Source of the DNA: UBA6170 sp942491385
GTDB lineage: Bacteria > Chloroflexota > Anaerolineae > Anaerolineales > Anaerolineaceae
Direction of reading: 5' to 3'
Length of the DNA: 64,000 nucleotides
Assembly (NCBI GenBank): GCA_942491385.1
Contig: CALOAF010000004.1
Span: 186,001-250,000 of the forward strand
Below the pieces are notes generated by a model. The model was not told the DNA's origin. It did no database searches and saw only the letters and a list, made by a program, of their open reading frames with translations. Both the position numbers and the translations under genes were made by a program. Below, in pieces: positions 56,330 through 64,000 of the stretch. How positions within the stretch are numbered: position 1 is the first letter of the stretch; every line of letters begins with the position of its first letter.

Positions 56330-56998
56330 TCATACATGTTCCAGAGAAAAAGGTGCGTCCGTCTGGATCAATAATTTCTGATTGGTGTTTGGATGGATAA
56401 ATTCGATAGAAGTTGCATGCAGCATCATACGATTAACTTGATTATTTAGGTGCAATTGAGCGATTGAAAGATCCTTCTTGTAAAGGGTGTCACCGAGAAT
56501 AGGAAAACCAAGAAAGGAACATTGAGTTCTAATTTGATGGGTATAGCCAGATCGGGGAATCGCTTCCAGAAATGACAAACATTTATTCCGATCATATTTT
56601 TGCCTGATAAAATGTGTTTCAGATGGTTTTCCCTTTTGATTAATAATCGTTCTATGGCGCCGATCTCCGTTTATCAAGAGGGGTAAACGGGCGGTAAAGT
56701 TATCCCATTCTGGGATATTATGTGAAATACACCAATATTTTTTCTGAATTATTCTTTGTTCGAATTGAAAATTTAATGCTCGATGGGTTTCTTTGTTTCT
56801 GGCAAATAAAATTACCCCACTTGTCTCTTTATCCAATCGATGTACAGTCATTAACTCAGGAAAATCAATTTTAAGTACTGATTGTAAATTTTCGATTTTT
56901 TGGTCATACCCATCGGGGATTGTTCGTAATCCTGGCGGTTTATTAATAGCAATAATTGATTTATCAATGAAAATAATCAAATCGGATGTTTTCAACAT
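56330..56998 (-). CDS. RluA-family pseudouridine synthase
   Basis: The 222-residue protein lacks the S4 domain and has the catalytic motif VHRLDKETSGVILFARN, preceded by INKPPGLRTIPD, and IPRSGYTHQIRTQCSFLGFPILGD, the RluA L/I-type ending. It isomerises specific uridines in rRNA or tRNA. The target cannot be told from sequence. It lies 30 bases downstream of the DegV-like gene on the same strand. Confidence 0.92.
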   Translation of the reverse strand: MLKTSDLIIFIDKSIIAINKPPGLRTIPDGYDQKIENLQSVLKIDFPELMTVHRLDKETSGVILFARNKETHRALNFQFEQRIIQKKYWCISHNIPEWDNFTARLPLLINGDRRHRTIINQKGKPSETHFIRQKYDRNKCLSFLEAIPRSGYTHQIRTQCSFLGFPILGDTLYKKDLSIAQLHLNNQVNRMMLHATSIEFIHPNTNQKLLIQTDAPFSLEHV

Positions 56999-57028
56999 AG
57001 GAAAAATTGAGAAGCTTTTTTCGACCTA

Positions 57029-57868
57029 TCAATCGACAAAATAACTTACTCCGAGCACTCCTGGACCTGAATGGGTCAGGAACGCAGGCGGTAATTCAAA
57101 AATTTCGATGGTTTCAATTCCCAATAATTTTTTAAAATCTTCTGAAAGTGCAACGGCTTCCAGTTTGGCAGCGCCATGTTGGATACTGAATAGCGAGCAA
57201 CCTTTTTCTTTGCACTCACTCACCACCAGTTCTTTTAACCTTGCGATAGCCTTTTTGGATGTGCGTTGACTATCGACTGGTTCCACCTTGCCATTTTTTA
57301 AGCATAGGAGTGGTTTCACCTGAAGAAGGCTGCCAAACAACATTTTTGCCCCGCCAATTCTTCCACCTTTATATAAATATTCAAGGGTGTCAACCACAAA
57401 GAGGTTTCTCTCTCTTGTGATTAAATTTTCCACTTTACGGATAATTTCTTCACTTGAAAGCCCTTCTTTTGCATATTTATTTGCCATTTTCACGATGGAA
57501 GCCAGTGATGCTCCGATACTCAACGTGTCAATAACTTTGATATCTGCGTTCGGAAAATCCTGGGATGCTACTTCAGCACTCCGGAATGTGCCACTTAGTT
57601 GTGTGGACGGTGTCAAGACGATGATTGAATCACCTCCGGATAAATGTTTTTCAAATTTAGGATTGTATAAACTTGGCGGGGGAGCAGCTGTTTTTGGTAA
57701 GTGAGACGATTCAACAAGTTTTTTCAGAAATGTACTTGAATCCAGTTCGTGATCATCACGGAATGATTCATCACCAAAAATAATGATTTGTGGAAAGTAT
57801 TCAATTCCTAGTGCTTCTGCTTCTTTGACACTTAAGCTTGAAGTAGTATCAGCGAAAATAGTTACCAT
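57029..57868 (-). CDS. DegV-family fatty-acid-binding protein
   Basis: The start at 57868 (MVTIFADTTSS, 279 residues) has AAAGG six to ten bases upstream; a reading from 57877 adds three residues. It has the DegV N-terminal strand with DTTSSL, the middle STQLSGTFRSAEVA loop, YLYKGGRIGGAKML and the terminal HSGPGVLGVSYF. DegV/FakB proteins bind fatty acids for kinase FakA. No fakA is in the window. Confidence 0.93.
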   Translation of the reverse strand: MVTIFADTTSSLSVKEAEALGIEYFPQIIIFGDESFRDDHELDSSTFLKKLVESSHLPKTAAPPPSLYNPKFEKHLSGGDSIIVLTPSTQLSGTFRSAEVASQDFPNADIKVIDTLSIGASLASIVKMANKYAKEGLSSEEIIRKVENLITRERNLFVVDTLEYLYKGGRIGGAKMLFGSLLQVKPLLCLKNGKVEPVDSQRTSKKAIARLKELVVSECKEKGCSLFSIQHGAAKLEAVALSEDFKKLLGIETIEIFELPPAFLTHSGPGVLGVSYFVD

Positions 57869-57900
57869 GCGATACACCTTTCTAAAAGAGTAATAAATGC

Positions 57901-58854
57901 TCAGGATAATACTAGTTGATTTAGTATACTTTCACCATGATAGATTCTTTTGATGATTTCAGATAAAAGAGGTGCAATAGTCACTTGCTCTATTTTGCTA
58001 CAACGCCTTGCTCGTTCAGGAAGAGGTAATGTATTGGTGACAATGACACGCTCAATTCTGGGATCATTATAAATGATATCTAAAGCAGAATCTAGCAGTA
58101 TTGGGTGAGTGATTGATAGCCAGACTTTTTCAGTAGCTCCCTGGTCAATTAAGGTATCAATTTGTTTTAAGATGCTTCCTCCAGCGATAAGATCATCAAT
58201 AATAATCGGTTTTTTTCCGACAACTTCTCCCACGATGTGAGTAACTTTCGTGGAAGTAAAATCATCTCTTCGTTTGTGCATGATCGCTAACGGGAGTTTT
58301 AATCGTTCAGCATATTTGCCTGCTAATGGTGCTCTACCCACATCAGGGCTAACAATAATGGTGTTAGACAAATCAGATTGATTGAGATGATTACAGAGAA
58401 TGGGGATGGCAGAAATGGGATCCACTGGAATATTGAAAAACCCTTGAATGGCTGGATTGTGAATATCAATAAAAACTACCCTCGTCGCGCCTTGCTGTTC
58501 AATTAAGTTTGCGATTACTCTTGCGCTGATAGCCTCGCGCCCTTTAGACATTCTTTCCTGCCTAGCATAGGGAAAGTAAGGGATAATCACATTAATTTTA
58601 TTGGCACTGGCACGGCGAAAAGCATCCAGATAGAGTATGAGCTCAAAAATTGCATCATTCACTGGTCTGGTAATGGACTGAATAAAAAACACATCATGTT
58701 CACGCACAACTTCATTTAAAATCACATGTATTTCAGAATCTGGCAAGAATGTGGAGGTTGCATTTCCGAGGCTTAAATTCAGTTCTGAAGAGATCTCATT
58801 AGCTAGTTGGATGGATCGTGAACCTGAGAAAATGTGTAAAGGATGGATAGACAT
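57901..58854 (-). CDS. prs: Ribose-phosphate pyrophosphokinase
   Basis: The start at 58854 follows AGGAGAGGG and gives 317 residues; the TTG at 58875 reads through the ribosome site and is rejected. It has IHPLHIFSGSRSIQLA, FPDGE-like FLPDSEIHV, PYFPYARQER, SPDVGRAPLAGKYAE, KRRDDF, and the PRPP loop IIIDDLIAGGSIL. It makes PRPP from ribose 5-phosphate and ATP for nucleotides, His and Trp. It is divergent from zwf, which feeds the same pentose pool, across about 115 bases. Confidence 0.95.
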   Translation of the reverse strand: MSIHPLHIFSGSRSIQLANEISSELNLSLGNATSTFLPDSEIHVILNEVVREHDVFFIQSITRPVNDAIFELILYLDAFRRASANKINVIIPYFPYARQERMSKGREAISARVIANLIEQQGATRVVFIDIHNPAIQGFFNIPVDPISAIPILCNHLNQSDLSNTIIVSPDVGRAPLAGKYAERLKLPLAIMHKRRDDFTSTKVTHIVGEVVGKKPIIIDDLIAGGSILKQIDTLIDQGATEKVWLSITHPILLDSALDIIYNDPRIERVIVTNTLPLPERARRCSKIEQVTIAPLLSEIIKRIYHGESILNQLVLS

Positions 58855-58968
58855 ATTTAGATCCCTCTCCTGCAAATTTGGTATTATGATTAAATTATAT
58901 ATGAGATGTTGGGTTTAAATTCTTTTGAATAAATCTAAAAATTTCTGAAGATACCAAAATGAGGTAGT

Positions 58969-60471
58969 ATGGCAATTAATGAACAAAGTAACTCACTTAG
59001 CAATGCGAATAGCGCTGTGGTTATATTTGGGGTCACTGGTGACCTGACCAGCAGAAAATTGATTCCAGCGATTTATGAACTATATTGCTCGGACAGGATC
59101 CCAAATCATTTACATATCATCGGATTTGCAAGAAGAGACTGGAATGATGAATATTTGAAAGAAGTATTTAGTGAATCCGTGCGTGCAAACTCCGAGAAAG
59201 AAATACACGAGGAGAAAATTGGTCAGATTTTTTCCGATGTGAAATACATTCATTCCTCATTTGATCAAGATGAAGGATATGAACGATTAAAGCAATATCT
59301 GATAGATGAAGACATTAAGAATGTTTTATTTTATTTGGCAACGCCCCCCGAATCATATGAAACGATCATCGAGTTAATTGGAAAACATAAATTAAGTCAA
59401 TTAACGGACGGTTGGACAAGAATTGTAATTGAGAAGCCGTATGGTAGGGATTTGGAAACCGCAAAAAATCTGGAAAAACAGGTTCATACTGTTTTTGATG
59501 AAAAACAAATTTATAGAATCGATCACTATTTGGGAAAGGAAACAGTTCAGAATATTCTGGTATTAAGGTTCGCTAATGGCATTTTTGAACCATTATGGAA
59601 TAGGCAATATGTTGATAACGTCCAGATTACTGTTGCAGAAACTGTTGGGGTCGGAACGAGAGCAGGATATTACGAAAACTCAGGTGTCATACGCGATATG
59701 TTTCAAAACCATCTATTGCAATTACTAGCATTAACTGCGATGGAAGCGCCAGTTGGATTTACTGCGGATTGTGTTCGGGATGAGAAAGTCAAAGTACTGC
59801 GGGCATTGAAGCCGTACGACACACAAGGTGTTTTGGAGAATACTTTTCGGGCACAATATACTTCTGGTTATATTCACGGGGAAAAAGCGATTGGGTACAA
59901 AGATGAAAATGGCGTGGCAAGAGATTCGATCACCGAAACATTTTTAGCGGCTCGTTTTTTCATTGATAATTGGCGTTGGTCTGGCGTTCCTTTTTATTTA
60001 CGATCTGGGAAACGCTTACCGAAAAGAATGACTGAGATTGCCATACAATTTAAACAAATTCCACTTTCGTTGTTTAATTGGCATAATATGGCCGGAGATG
60101 CTCCGAATGTCCTGGTTATAAAATTACAACCGGATGAAGGTGTGACCCTTACGTTTGGAGCAAAAATGCCTGGGCACGTCAACCAAATTGCCCCTGTGGA
60201 AATGAATTTTGATTATGAGGAATCTTTTGATATAAAAATACCGGAAGCCTATGTGCGTTTGATTCAAGACGCATTTTTGGGTGATGCAACTTTATTTACC
60301 AGATCTGATGAAGTCATCAACCAATGGAGTTTTATAAATCGAATTCTGGATGGCTGGAAGGAAGACCCAAGGAAATATCTGCCTGTCTATGAGGCTGGTA
60401 CCTGGGGACCTCCTGGAGTAGACTTTTTTATTAAAGGTGACAACCGACACTGGAGAAACCCAGAGGATTAA
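58969..60471 (+). CDS. zwf: Glucose-6-phosphate 1-dehydrogenase
   Basis: The 500-residue protein starts with the Rossmann motif GVTGDLTSRKLIPAIYEL and has EKPYGRDLETA, the catalytic RIDHYLGKE and LRSGKRLPKRMTEI. It oxidises glucose 6-phosphate with NADP+, the first step of the oxidative pentose phosphate pathway. GAGG lies upstream of the ATG. Its last four bases overlap the convergent zinc-ribbon gene. No gnd or pgl follows. Confidence 0.96.
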   Translation: MAINEQSNSLSNANSAVVIFGVTGDLTSRKLIPAIYELYCSDRIPNHLHIIGFARRDWNDEYLKEVFSESVRANSEKEIHEEKIGQIFSDVKYIHSSFDQDEGYERLKQYLIDEDIKNVLFYLATPPESYETIIELIGKHKLSQLTDGWTRIVIEKPYGRDLETAKNLEKQVHTVFDEKQIYRIDHYLGKETVQNILVLRFANGIFEPLWNRQYVDNVQITVAETVGVGTRAGYYENSGVIRDMFQNHLLQLLALTAMEAPVGFTADCVRDEKVKVLRALKPYDTQGVLENTFRAQYTSGYIHGEKAIGYKDENGVARDSITETFLAARFFIDNWRWSGVPFYLRSGKRLPKRMTEIAIQFKQIPLSLFNWHNMAGDAPNVLVIKLQPDEGVTLTFGAKMPGHVNQIAPVEMNFDYEESFDIKIPEAYVRLIQDAFLGDATLFTRSDEVINQWSFINRILDGWKEDPRKYLPVYEAGTWGPPGVDFFIKGDNRHWRNPED

Positions 60472-61058
60472 TCAAAATTAGGTTTTTTGCAGTTTGGGCA
60501 TACTCTTTCTGTGCTTGTCACAATATAGCCACAGTGTTTGCAGGTTTTTGGTTGAATCCCGCCTAATGGAGCGCCACAAGCGATACAACTTGATTCTCCT
60601 ATTGGATTTGGAGTATCACAATAGTTACAAACGTATCTTTTTAATCTATCGGAAAGTTCAAAACCTGCGCCAAGGATATAAGCCGTTTGATTGATCACAG
60701 ACCAAATTTCATCTCTTATTGAAAGACTCTCAATATCCTGGGCAACATCATCAAGTCTTCCAAGTAACGAGAGCGGGTTATGAATTGCACTAAGAGCAGT
60801 TTTGCCCAAACTGGCAGCGATTCCCATCCAGGACTGTTTGCCAATTTGAATCATCACCCCATCTTCAAATTTTTGTATCGATACCCCAATAGAAGTCTGC
60901 CCGCCTGAAGCAGCATTCAAGATTGATGCTATTTGAATAATAATATTTTCTCCACCACCAATTTGTTGCACCCGATAATTTCCCCTGTGGAAATGAGCGA
61001 TTAATGATTTCGAAATGTCTTGTGGAGTGATATTTCCATGAAAAGTTTTGTGTTCCAT
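60468..61058 (-). CDS. Zinc-ribbon protein of unknown function
   Basis: The 196-residue protein has an N-terminal alpha/beta region (1-130) with SLIAHFHRGNYRVQQIGGGENIIIQI, and no transmembrane helix. Four C-terminal Cys pairs (CNYC, CIAC, CKHC, CPNC) form two zinc ribbons. It resembles cytosolic zinc-ribbon proteins of Chloroflexota genomes. It is convergent with zwf and divergent from the SH3-domain gene. Role unknown. Confidence 0.75.
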   Translation of the reverse strand: MEHKTFHGNITPQDISKSLIAHFHRGNYRVQQIGGGENIIIQIASILNAASGGQTSIGVSIQKFEDGVMIQIGKQSWMGIAASLGKTALSAIHNPLSLLGRLDDVAQDIESLSIRDEIWSVINQTAYILGAGFELSDRLKRYVCNYCDTPNPIGESSCIACGAPLGGIQPKTCKHCGYIVTSTERVCPNCKKPNFD

Positions 61059-61108
61059 AATTATATTATAATCAACGTGCTCATAAAAAAGAAATAAATG
61101 GAGAAAGT

Positions 61109-61726
61109 GTGATCAAAAAAATATCGTTATTGGCAGTTTTGTTCTTCCTGATTTTATTTTTTTATAATGTTTTATCAGTGGCTGCTTATCCGCTACCTCA
61201 ATTGCCAACTGTATCAGTGCCAACTGTTACCGGCACACCATCGGGAATGATTATTACTGTTCGACCCAGTCAGAATGATGATTTTATTAATGTACGTTCA
61301 GGCCCCAACACTTTATATCCTTCTGTAGGTGTGTTACTGGTGGGGCAAACAGCACCTGCGATAGGGAGATCTCAAGGTGGCGAGTGGATTCAAATTGAAT
61401 ATCCGGGAGTTGTTGGTGGAAAAGGCTGGGTTTTTGCAGTCCTAGTGAGTCTTTCACCCGGTCAGTTGCCAGTTGTTGAACCCCCTCCAACAGTGACACC
61501 ACAATTCACCGCCACTATTGATCCGACATTGGCTGCTCAATTTGTGGTCACGCAACAACCAACGAGGCTACCAACTTTTACAGAACCTGCGCCTATAACG
61601 ATTCCAACTTATGTTGAAAATACACCAAACCAATTGCCAGGAGGAATTCCAATGGGGATGGTGATTGTTATATTAGGTATTACAGGGATTTTATTGACCT
61701 TGTTTTCATTTATCAGAGTTCGTTAA
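61109..61726 (+). CDS. Secreted/membrane SH3-domain protein (GTG start)
   Basis: GTG at 61109 has GGAG six bases upstream, giving 205 residues. A signal-like helix (5-27) is followed by a bacterial SH3 domain (about 48-115: DDFINVRSGPNTLYPSVGVL, GEWIQIEY, GKGWVFAVL), a Pro/Thr-rich stretch (120-175) and a C-terminal helix (about 180-203) that could anchor it. Bacterial SH3 domains bind cell-wall or surface peptides. Likely a surface protein. Confidence 0.8.
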   Translation: MIKKISLLAVLFFLILFFYNVLSVAAYPLPQLPTVSVPTVTGTPSGMIITVRPSQNDDFINVRSGPNTLYPSVGVLLVGQTAPAIGRSQGGEWIQIEYPGVVGGKGWVFAVLVSLSPGQLPVVEPPPTVTPQFTATIDPTLAAQFVVTQQPTRLPTFTEPAPITIPTYVENTPNQLPGGIPMGMVIVILGITGILLTLFSFIRVR

Positions 61727-61731
61727 TGGTT

Positions 61732-62385
61732 TTAGTTCTCAAAAAACTGTTTTAAATTTCTTAAACAAGAAGCTCCAATTTTGTGCCCTAAATCTTCCTG
61801 ACAAAATTTGGTGCCTGCTCCGTATTCTTCGAGGTAATTTTTTAGTTTGATGGATTTTTCAAACTCCACCAGCTTGTCCTGAGTTCCATGTGCAATATAA
61901 TAGTTTATAGTTGATAGTACTTTTTGTTTTAAAATTGGTGGATTTGATGGCAAGAATCCTGACAATATAGCGACTTTATTAAATTCTTCCGGGTAGATGA
62001 TACTTAAGACGGCACTGATGGCTGCTCCCTGGCTGAAACCCATTAAATTTATTTTTTCGTGGATAGAAGACCTTTGAGAGTTACTTAGTAATTCCTGAAT
62101 CGAGCTCAATAAAACTTTAGCGATTCTGGCATATTCTTCAAAATTTGGCTTTAAATCATTTCTTATATCTGCCCAAGCGAAAGAATTTTTTCCTATTTGC
62201 ATTGGACCTCTCGGAAAAATGATCATTGAATCAGCTGGGATAGAAGGTGAAAAGATAGTCATTGATTTTTCATTCCCAGACCAACCGTGAATCAAACAAT
62301 AAATTTGGTTGGAATTAATTTCACTGGGTTGTTTTACGTGAAATACATGGGGATTTATAAAGATATTAATTGTTTTATATTCCAT
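61732..62385 (-). CDS. Alpha/beta hydrolase, phospholipase/carboxylesterase type
   Basis: The 217-residue protein has the alpha/beta hydrolase fold with IHGWSGNEKSM (oxyanion region), the nucleophile elbow GFSQGAAIS, an Asp in HGTQDKLV, and the terminal His in EDLGHKIGASCL. It fits the small carboxylesterase/thioesterase group (COG0400). It is convergent with the SH3 gene and divergent from smpB. Confidence 0.88.
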   Translation of the reverse strand: MEYKTINIFINPHVFHVKQPSEINSNQIYCLIHGWSGNEKSMTIFSPSIPADSMIIFPRGPMQIGKNSFAWADIRNDLKPNFEEYARIAKVLLSSIQELLSNSQRSSIHEKINLMGFSQGAAISAVLSIIYPEEFNKVAILSGFLPSNPPILKQKVLSTINYYIAHGTQDKLVEFEKSIKLKNYLEEYGAGTKFCQEDLGHKIGASCLRNLKQFFEN

Positions 62386-62454
62386 TTTAATTCTCTTGTT
62401 CTCATTATTATCATGATCTCTAGTTAATTCTAAATGTTATGTTAAAATCACGCT

Positions 62455-62910
62455 ATGAGAGAAATTAAGATTTTGGCAAAAAATAGAAAAGCAGGTTTTG
62501 AATATTTTCTTTTGGAAAAATTTGAAGCCGGTATTGAATTACATGGAAGTGAAATTAAATCGATACGGGCTGGACAGGTAAGTATTGGAGAAGCTTACAT
62601 TCAAATCGAAAATCTGGAGGCATGGTTAGTTAATTCGCATGTCGCCAAATATGATGCGGCGAGCATTTTTAATCATGATCCAAAACGGAAAAGAAAATTA
62701 TTACTGCATAAAAAAGAGATTGATAAAATCTGGAGTTCAGTTCGCCAAAAGGGATTAACTGTAGTTCCTACTATTTTATATTTGAGTAATGGAAAAGCAA
62801 AAATTGAAATTGCATTGGCAAAAGGGAAAAAAATGTATGATAAACGCGATAGTATTGCCAGGCGAGACCAGGAAAGAGAAAATTCCCGCAAAAGAAAGAT
62901 TTCCGATTAA
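62455..62910 (+). CDS. smpB: SsrA (tmRNA)-binding protein
   Basis: The 151-residue protein has KILAKNRKAGFEYFLLEKFEAGIELHGSEIKSIRAGQVSI, SHVAKYDAASIFNHDPKRKRKLLLHKKEI and the basic C-terminal tail YDKRDSIARRDQERE of SmpB. It carries tmRNA into stalled ribosomes for trans-translation. The ssrA gene itself is not in this window. It is 10 bases before the next gene. Confidence 0.97.
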   Translation: MREIKILAKNRKAGFEYFLLEKFEAGIELHGSEIKSIRAGQVSIGEAYIQIENLEAWLVNSHVAKYDAASIFNHDPKRKRKLLLHKKEIDKIWSSVRQKGLTVVPTILYLSNGKAKIEIALAKGKKMYDKRDSIARRDQERENSRKRKISD

Positions 62911-62920
62911 GAGTTAGATT

Positions 62921-63622
62921 ATGTCAATGTGGTGGGCCTTTTTCATAACATTCATCATTTCAATTGTGTGGCTGCGATTGATCGATTTTATTGCAGCAAA
63001 AGGGTTGGTTTCAAAAAAGCTGAGCCGGAAGATAATTCATATCGGCACTGGACCAATTTTTGTGGTTTGTTGGCTTTTTTTTCCAGAAAATCCATTCTCA
63101 AGGTACCTGGCAGCAGTGATTCCACTCTTAATTTCAATTCAATTCTTCCTGATTGGTATTGGAGTCATTAAGGATCAGTCATCAGTGGATGCAATGTCCA
63201 GAACTGGCGATCCAAAAGAAATCCTGAAAGGTCCATTTTTTTATGGCGTGGTATTTGTCACGTTAACCATAATTTTTTGGAGAGAGTCTCCTATTGGGAT
63301 TATTGCCTTAATGATATTGTGTGGGGGTGATGGATTTGCAGATATAATCGGCCGCAGAATTCCTTCCTTTGCATTGAAGTGGTCGCCAAGCAAGTCTTTT
63401 GCCGGAACTGTTTCCATGTTTTTGGGCGGATTGCTCTTTTCAATCTTGCTGATTTTCCTTTTTATTGAATATGGTTACCTGAAAATTGATTTTGTAAGTA
63501 GTATTCCGAAAATAATTTTATTAAACCTGTTGGCAACTTTTATTGAATCACTGCCATTACAGGATTGGGATAATATTACTGTACCTTTGGCTGTTGTTTT
63601 GGCAGGGGTAATTCTGTTCTAA
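62921..63622 (+). CDS. Polyprenol/phytol kinase-like integral membrane protein
   Basis: The 233-residue protein has about seven hydrophobic helices and the motifs SRKIIHIGTGP, CGGDGFADIIGRR and SPSKSFAGTVSMFLGG, found in CTP-dependent dolichol/phytol/phosphatidate kinases. It probably phosphorylates a polyprenol or phytol-type alcohol. It follows smpB by 10 bases and precedes hutH by 10 bases, but these do not suggest a common pathway. Confidence 0.82.
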   Translation: MSMWWAFFITFIISIVWLRLIDFIAAKGLVSKKLSRKIIHIGTGPIFVVCWLFFPENPFSRYLAAVIPLLISIQFFLIGIGVIKDQSSVDAMSRTGDPKEILKGPFFYGVVFVTLTIIFWRESPIGIIALMILCGGDGFADIIGRRIPSFALKWSPSKSFAGTVSMFLGGLLFSILLIFLFIEYGYLKIDFVSSIPKIILLNLLATFIESLPLQDWDNITVPLAVVLAGVILF

Positions 63623-63632
63623 AGGAGTATGG

Positions 63633-64000
63633 ATGGTAGCGATTGATGGTCATCATCTGACGATTGAAGAAATCGTAAAAGTAGCACGTAAGAATGAAAA
63701 AGTTGCGATTTCAGATGTCGGGATTGCGAATATTAAGAATTCATTTGAGCTTAAGAACAATATCCTTGCTTCCACACACGCTGTCTATGGGATCAACACT
63801 GGATTTGGAATTTTTGCAAATAAACAAATTGCCAACGAGGATTCATCAAAACTGAGTAGAAATCTTATTTTAAGCCATGCAGTGGGGACCGGAGATCCAT
63901 TTTCAAATGAGATCGTACGAGCTGCAATGTTGGTCCGAGCAAATACGTTGACAAAAGGTTTCTCTGGCGTTCGATTGACTGTTGTTGATACTCTTGTAAA
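63633..64000 (+). CDS. hutH: Histidine ammonia-lyase, 5' part only
   Basis: From the ATG at 63633 (GGAG upstream) the frame is open to the right edge, giving about 122 residues: MVAIDGHHLTIEEIVKVA, then VYGINTGFGIFANKQI and LSRNLILSHAVGTGDPF. The YGINTGFG motif, the S-H-A-V-G-G/TG motif and the start are typical of HutH/aromatic ammonia-lyases. The MIO triad ASGDL lies beyond the window. It would begin histidine degradation to glutamate. An overlapping ATG at 63629 runs into a stop after five codons. Confidence 0.9.
   Translation, partial: MVAIDGHHLTIEEIVKVARKNEKVAISDVGIANIKNSFELKNNILASTHAVYGINTGFGIFANKQIANEDSSKLSRNLILSHAVGTGDPFSNEIVRAAMLVRANTLTKGFSGVRLTVVDTLV

Noticed and set aside
1..64000. 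CRISPR array, tRNA/rRNA genes, insertion sequences or prophage
   Set aside because: I saw no regularly spaced repeats, no tRNA-like T-loops in the intergenic DNA, and no transposase or phage genes.

Overview
The window looks like the chromosome of a Chloroflexota bacterium, most likely an Anaerolineae-type organism. This rests on gene content and is inference: folate/FAD-dependent TrmFO, split glycine decarboxylase (GcvPA/GcvPB), a membrane pyrophosphatase, a lone Flp pilin, an NBR1-type Ig-like lipoprotein, and several TPR and GAF/PAS signalling proteins. The DNA is AT-rich. Genes are tightly packed in mixed-strand operons with good Shine-Dalgarno sites and some GTG/TTG starts. I found no tRNA, rRNA, CRISPR array, prophage or insertion sequence.

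Layout. 0.2-4.2 kb (minus): a catabolic set with a UroD-fold protein, a TIM-barrel isomerase and a Gfo/Idh oxidoreductase below an AraC regulator. 4.5 kb: rpmF behind a consensus promoter. 4.8-11.0 kb (minus): a housekeeping string trmFO, M28 peptidase, histidine kinase, aminotransferase, hflX and a small membrane protein, with several overlapping junctions. 11.0-23.9 kb (plus): a self-contained sigma-54 module. It holds rpoN, an NtrB-like kinase and an NtrC-like activator that lacks its DNA-binding domain, followed by a small membrane protein, a giant TPR protein and a frameshifted TPR/caspase-like (clan CD) protein. rpoN and the effector genes each have a -24/-12 promoter with the same 16-base core. 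23.9-26.7 kb: alaS. 26.8-35.5 kb (minus): leucyl aminopeptidase, metallophosphoesterase, Flp pilin, gcvH-gcvPA-gcvPB, then an FGGY kinase with a FadR-like regulator. 35.9-48.3 kb: SpoIIE-type phosphatase, MurG-like protein, GAF histidine kinase, an unassigned nucleosidase-like protein with an AhpD-like partner, dus, an Ig-like lipoprotein, rhodanese, PPK2, soluble pyrophosphatase and a PadR regulator. 48.3-53.5 kb (minus): rpoD, an acidic TPR protein with repeated Trp motifs, and ndk. 54-64 kb: hppA, RluA-type synthase, DegV protein, prs, zwf, zinc-ribbon protein, SH3-domain protein, esterase, smpB, a polyprenol-kinase-like membrane protein and the 5' end of hutH.

How the parts work together. 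Housekeeping genes cover translation (rpmF, alaS, trmFO, dus, smpB, hflX), nucleotide and pentose metabolism (prs, zwf, ndk), one-carbon and glycine metabolism, and phosphate/pyrophosphate energetics (PPK2, Ppa, HppA). The most unusual region is 11.0-23.9 kb. The sigma factor, its kinase and activator, and the only other matching promoter seen here lie together, so the locus reads as a dedicated switch turning on a membrane/TPR/caspase-like effector set. What the effector does cannot be read from sequence.
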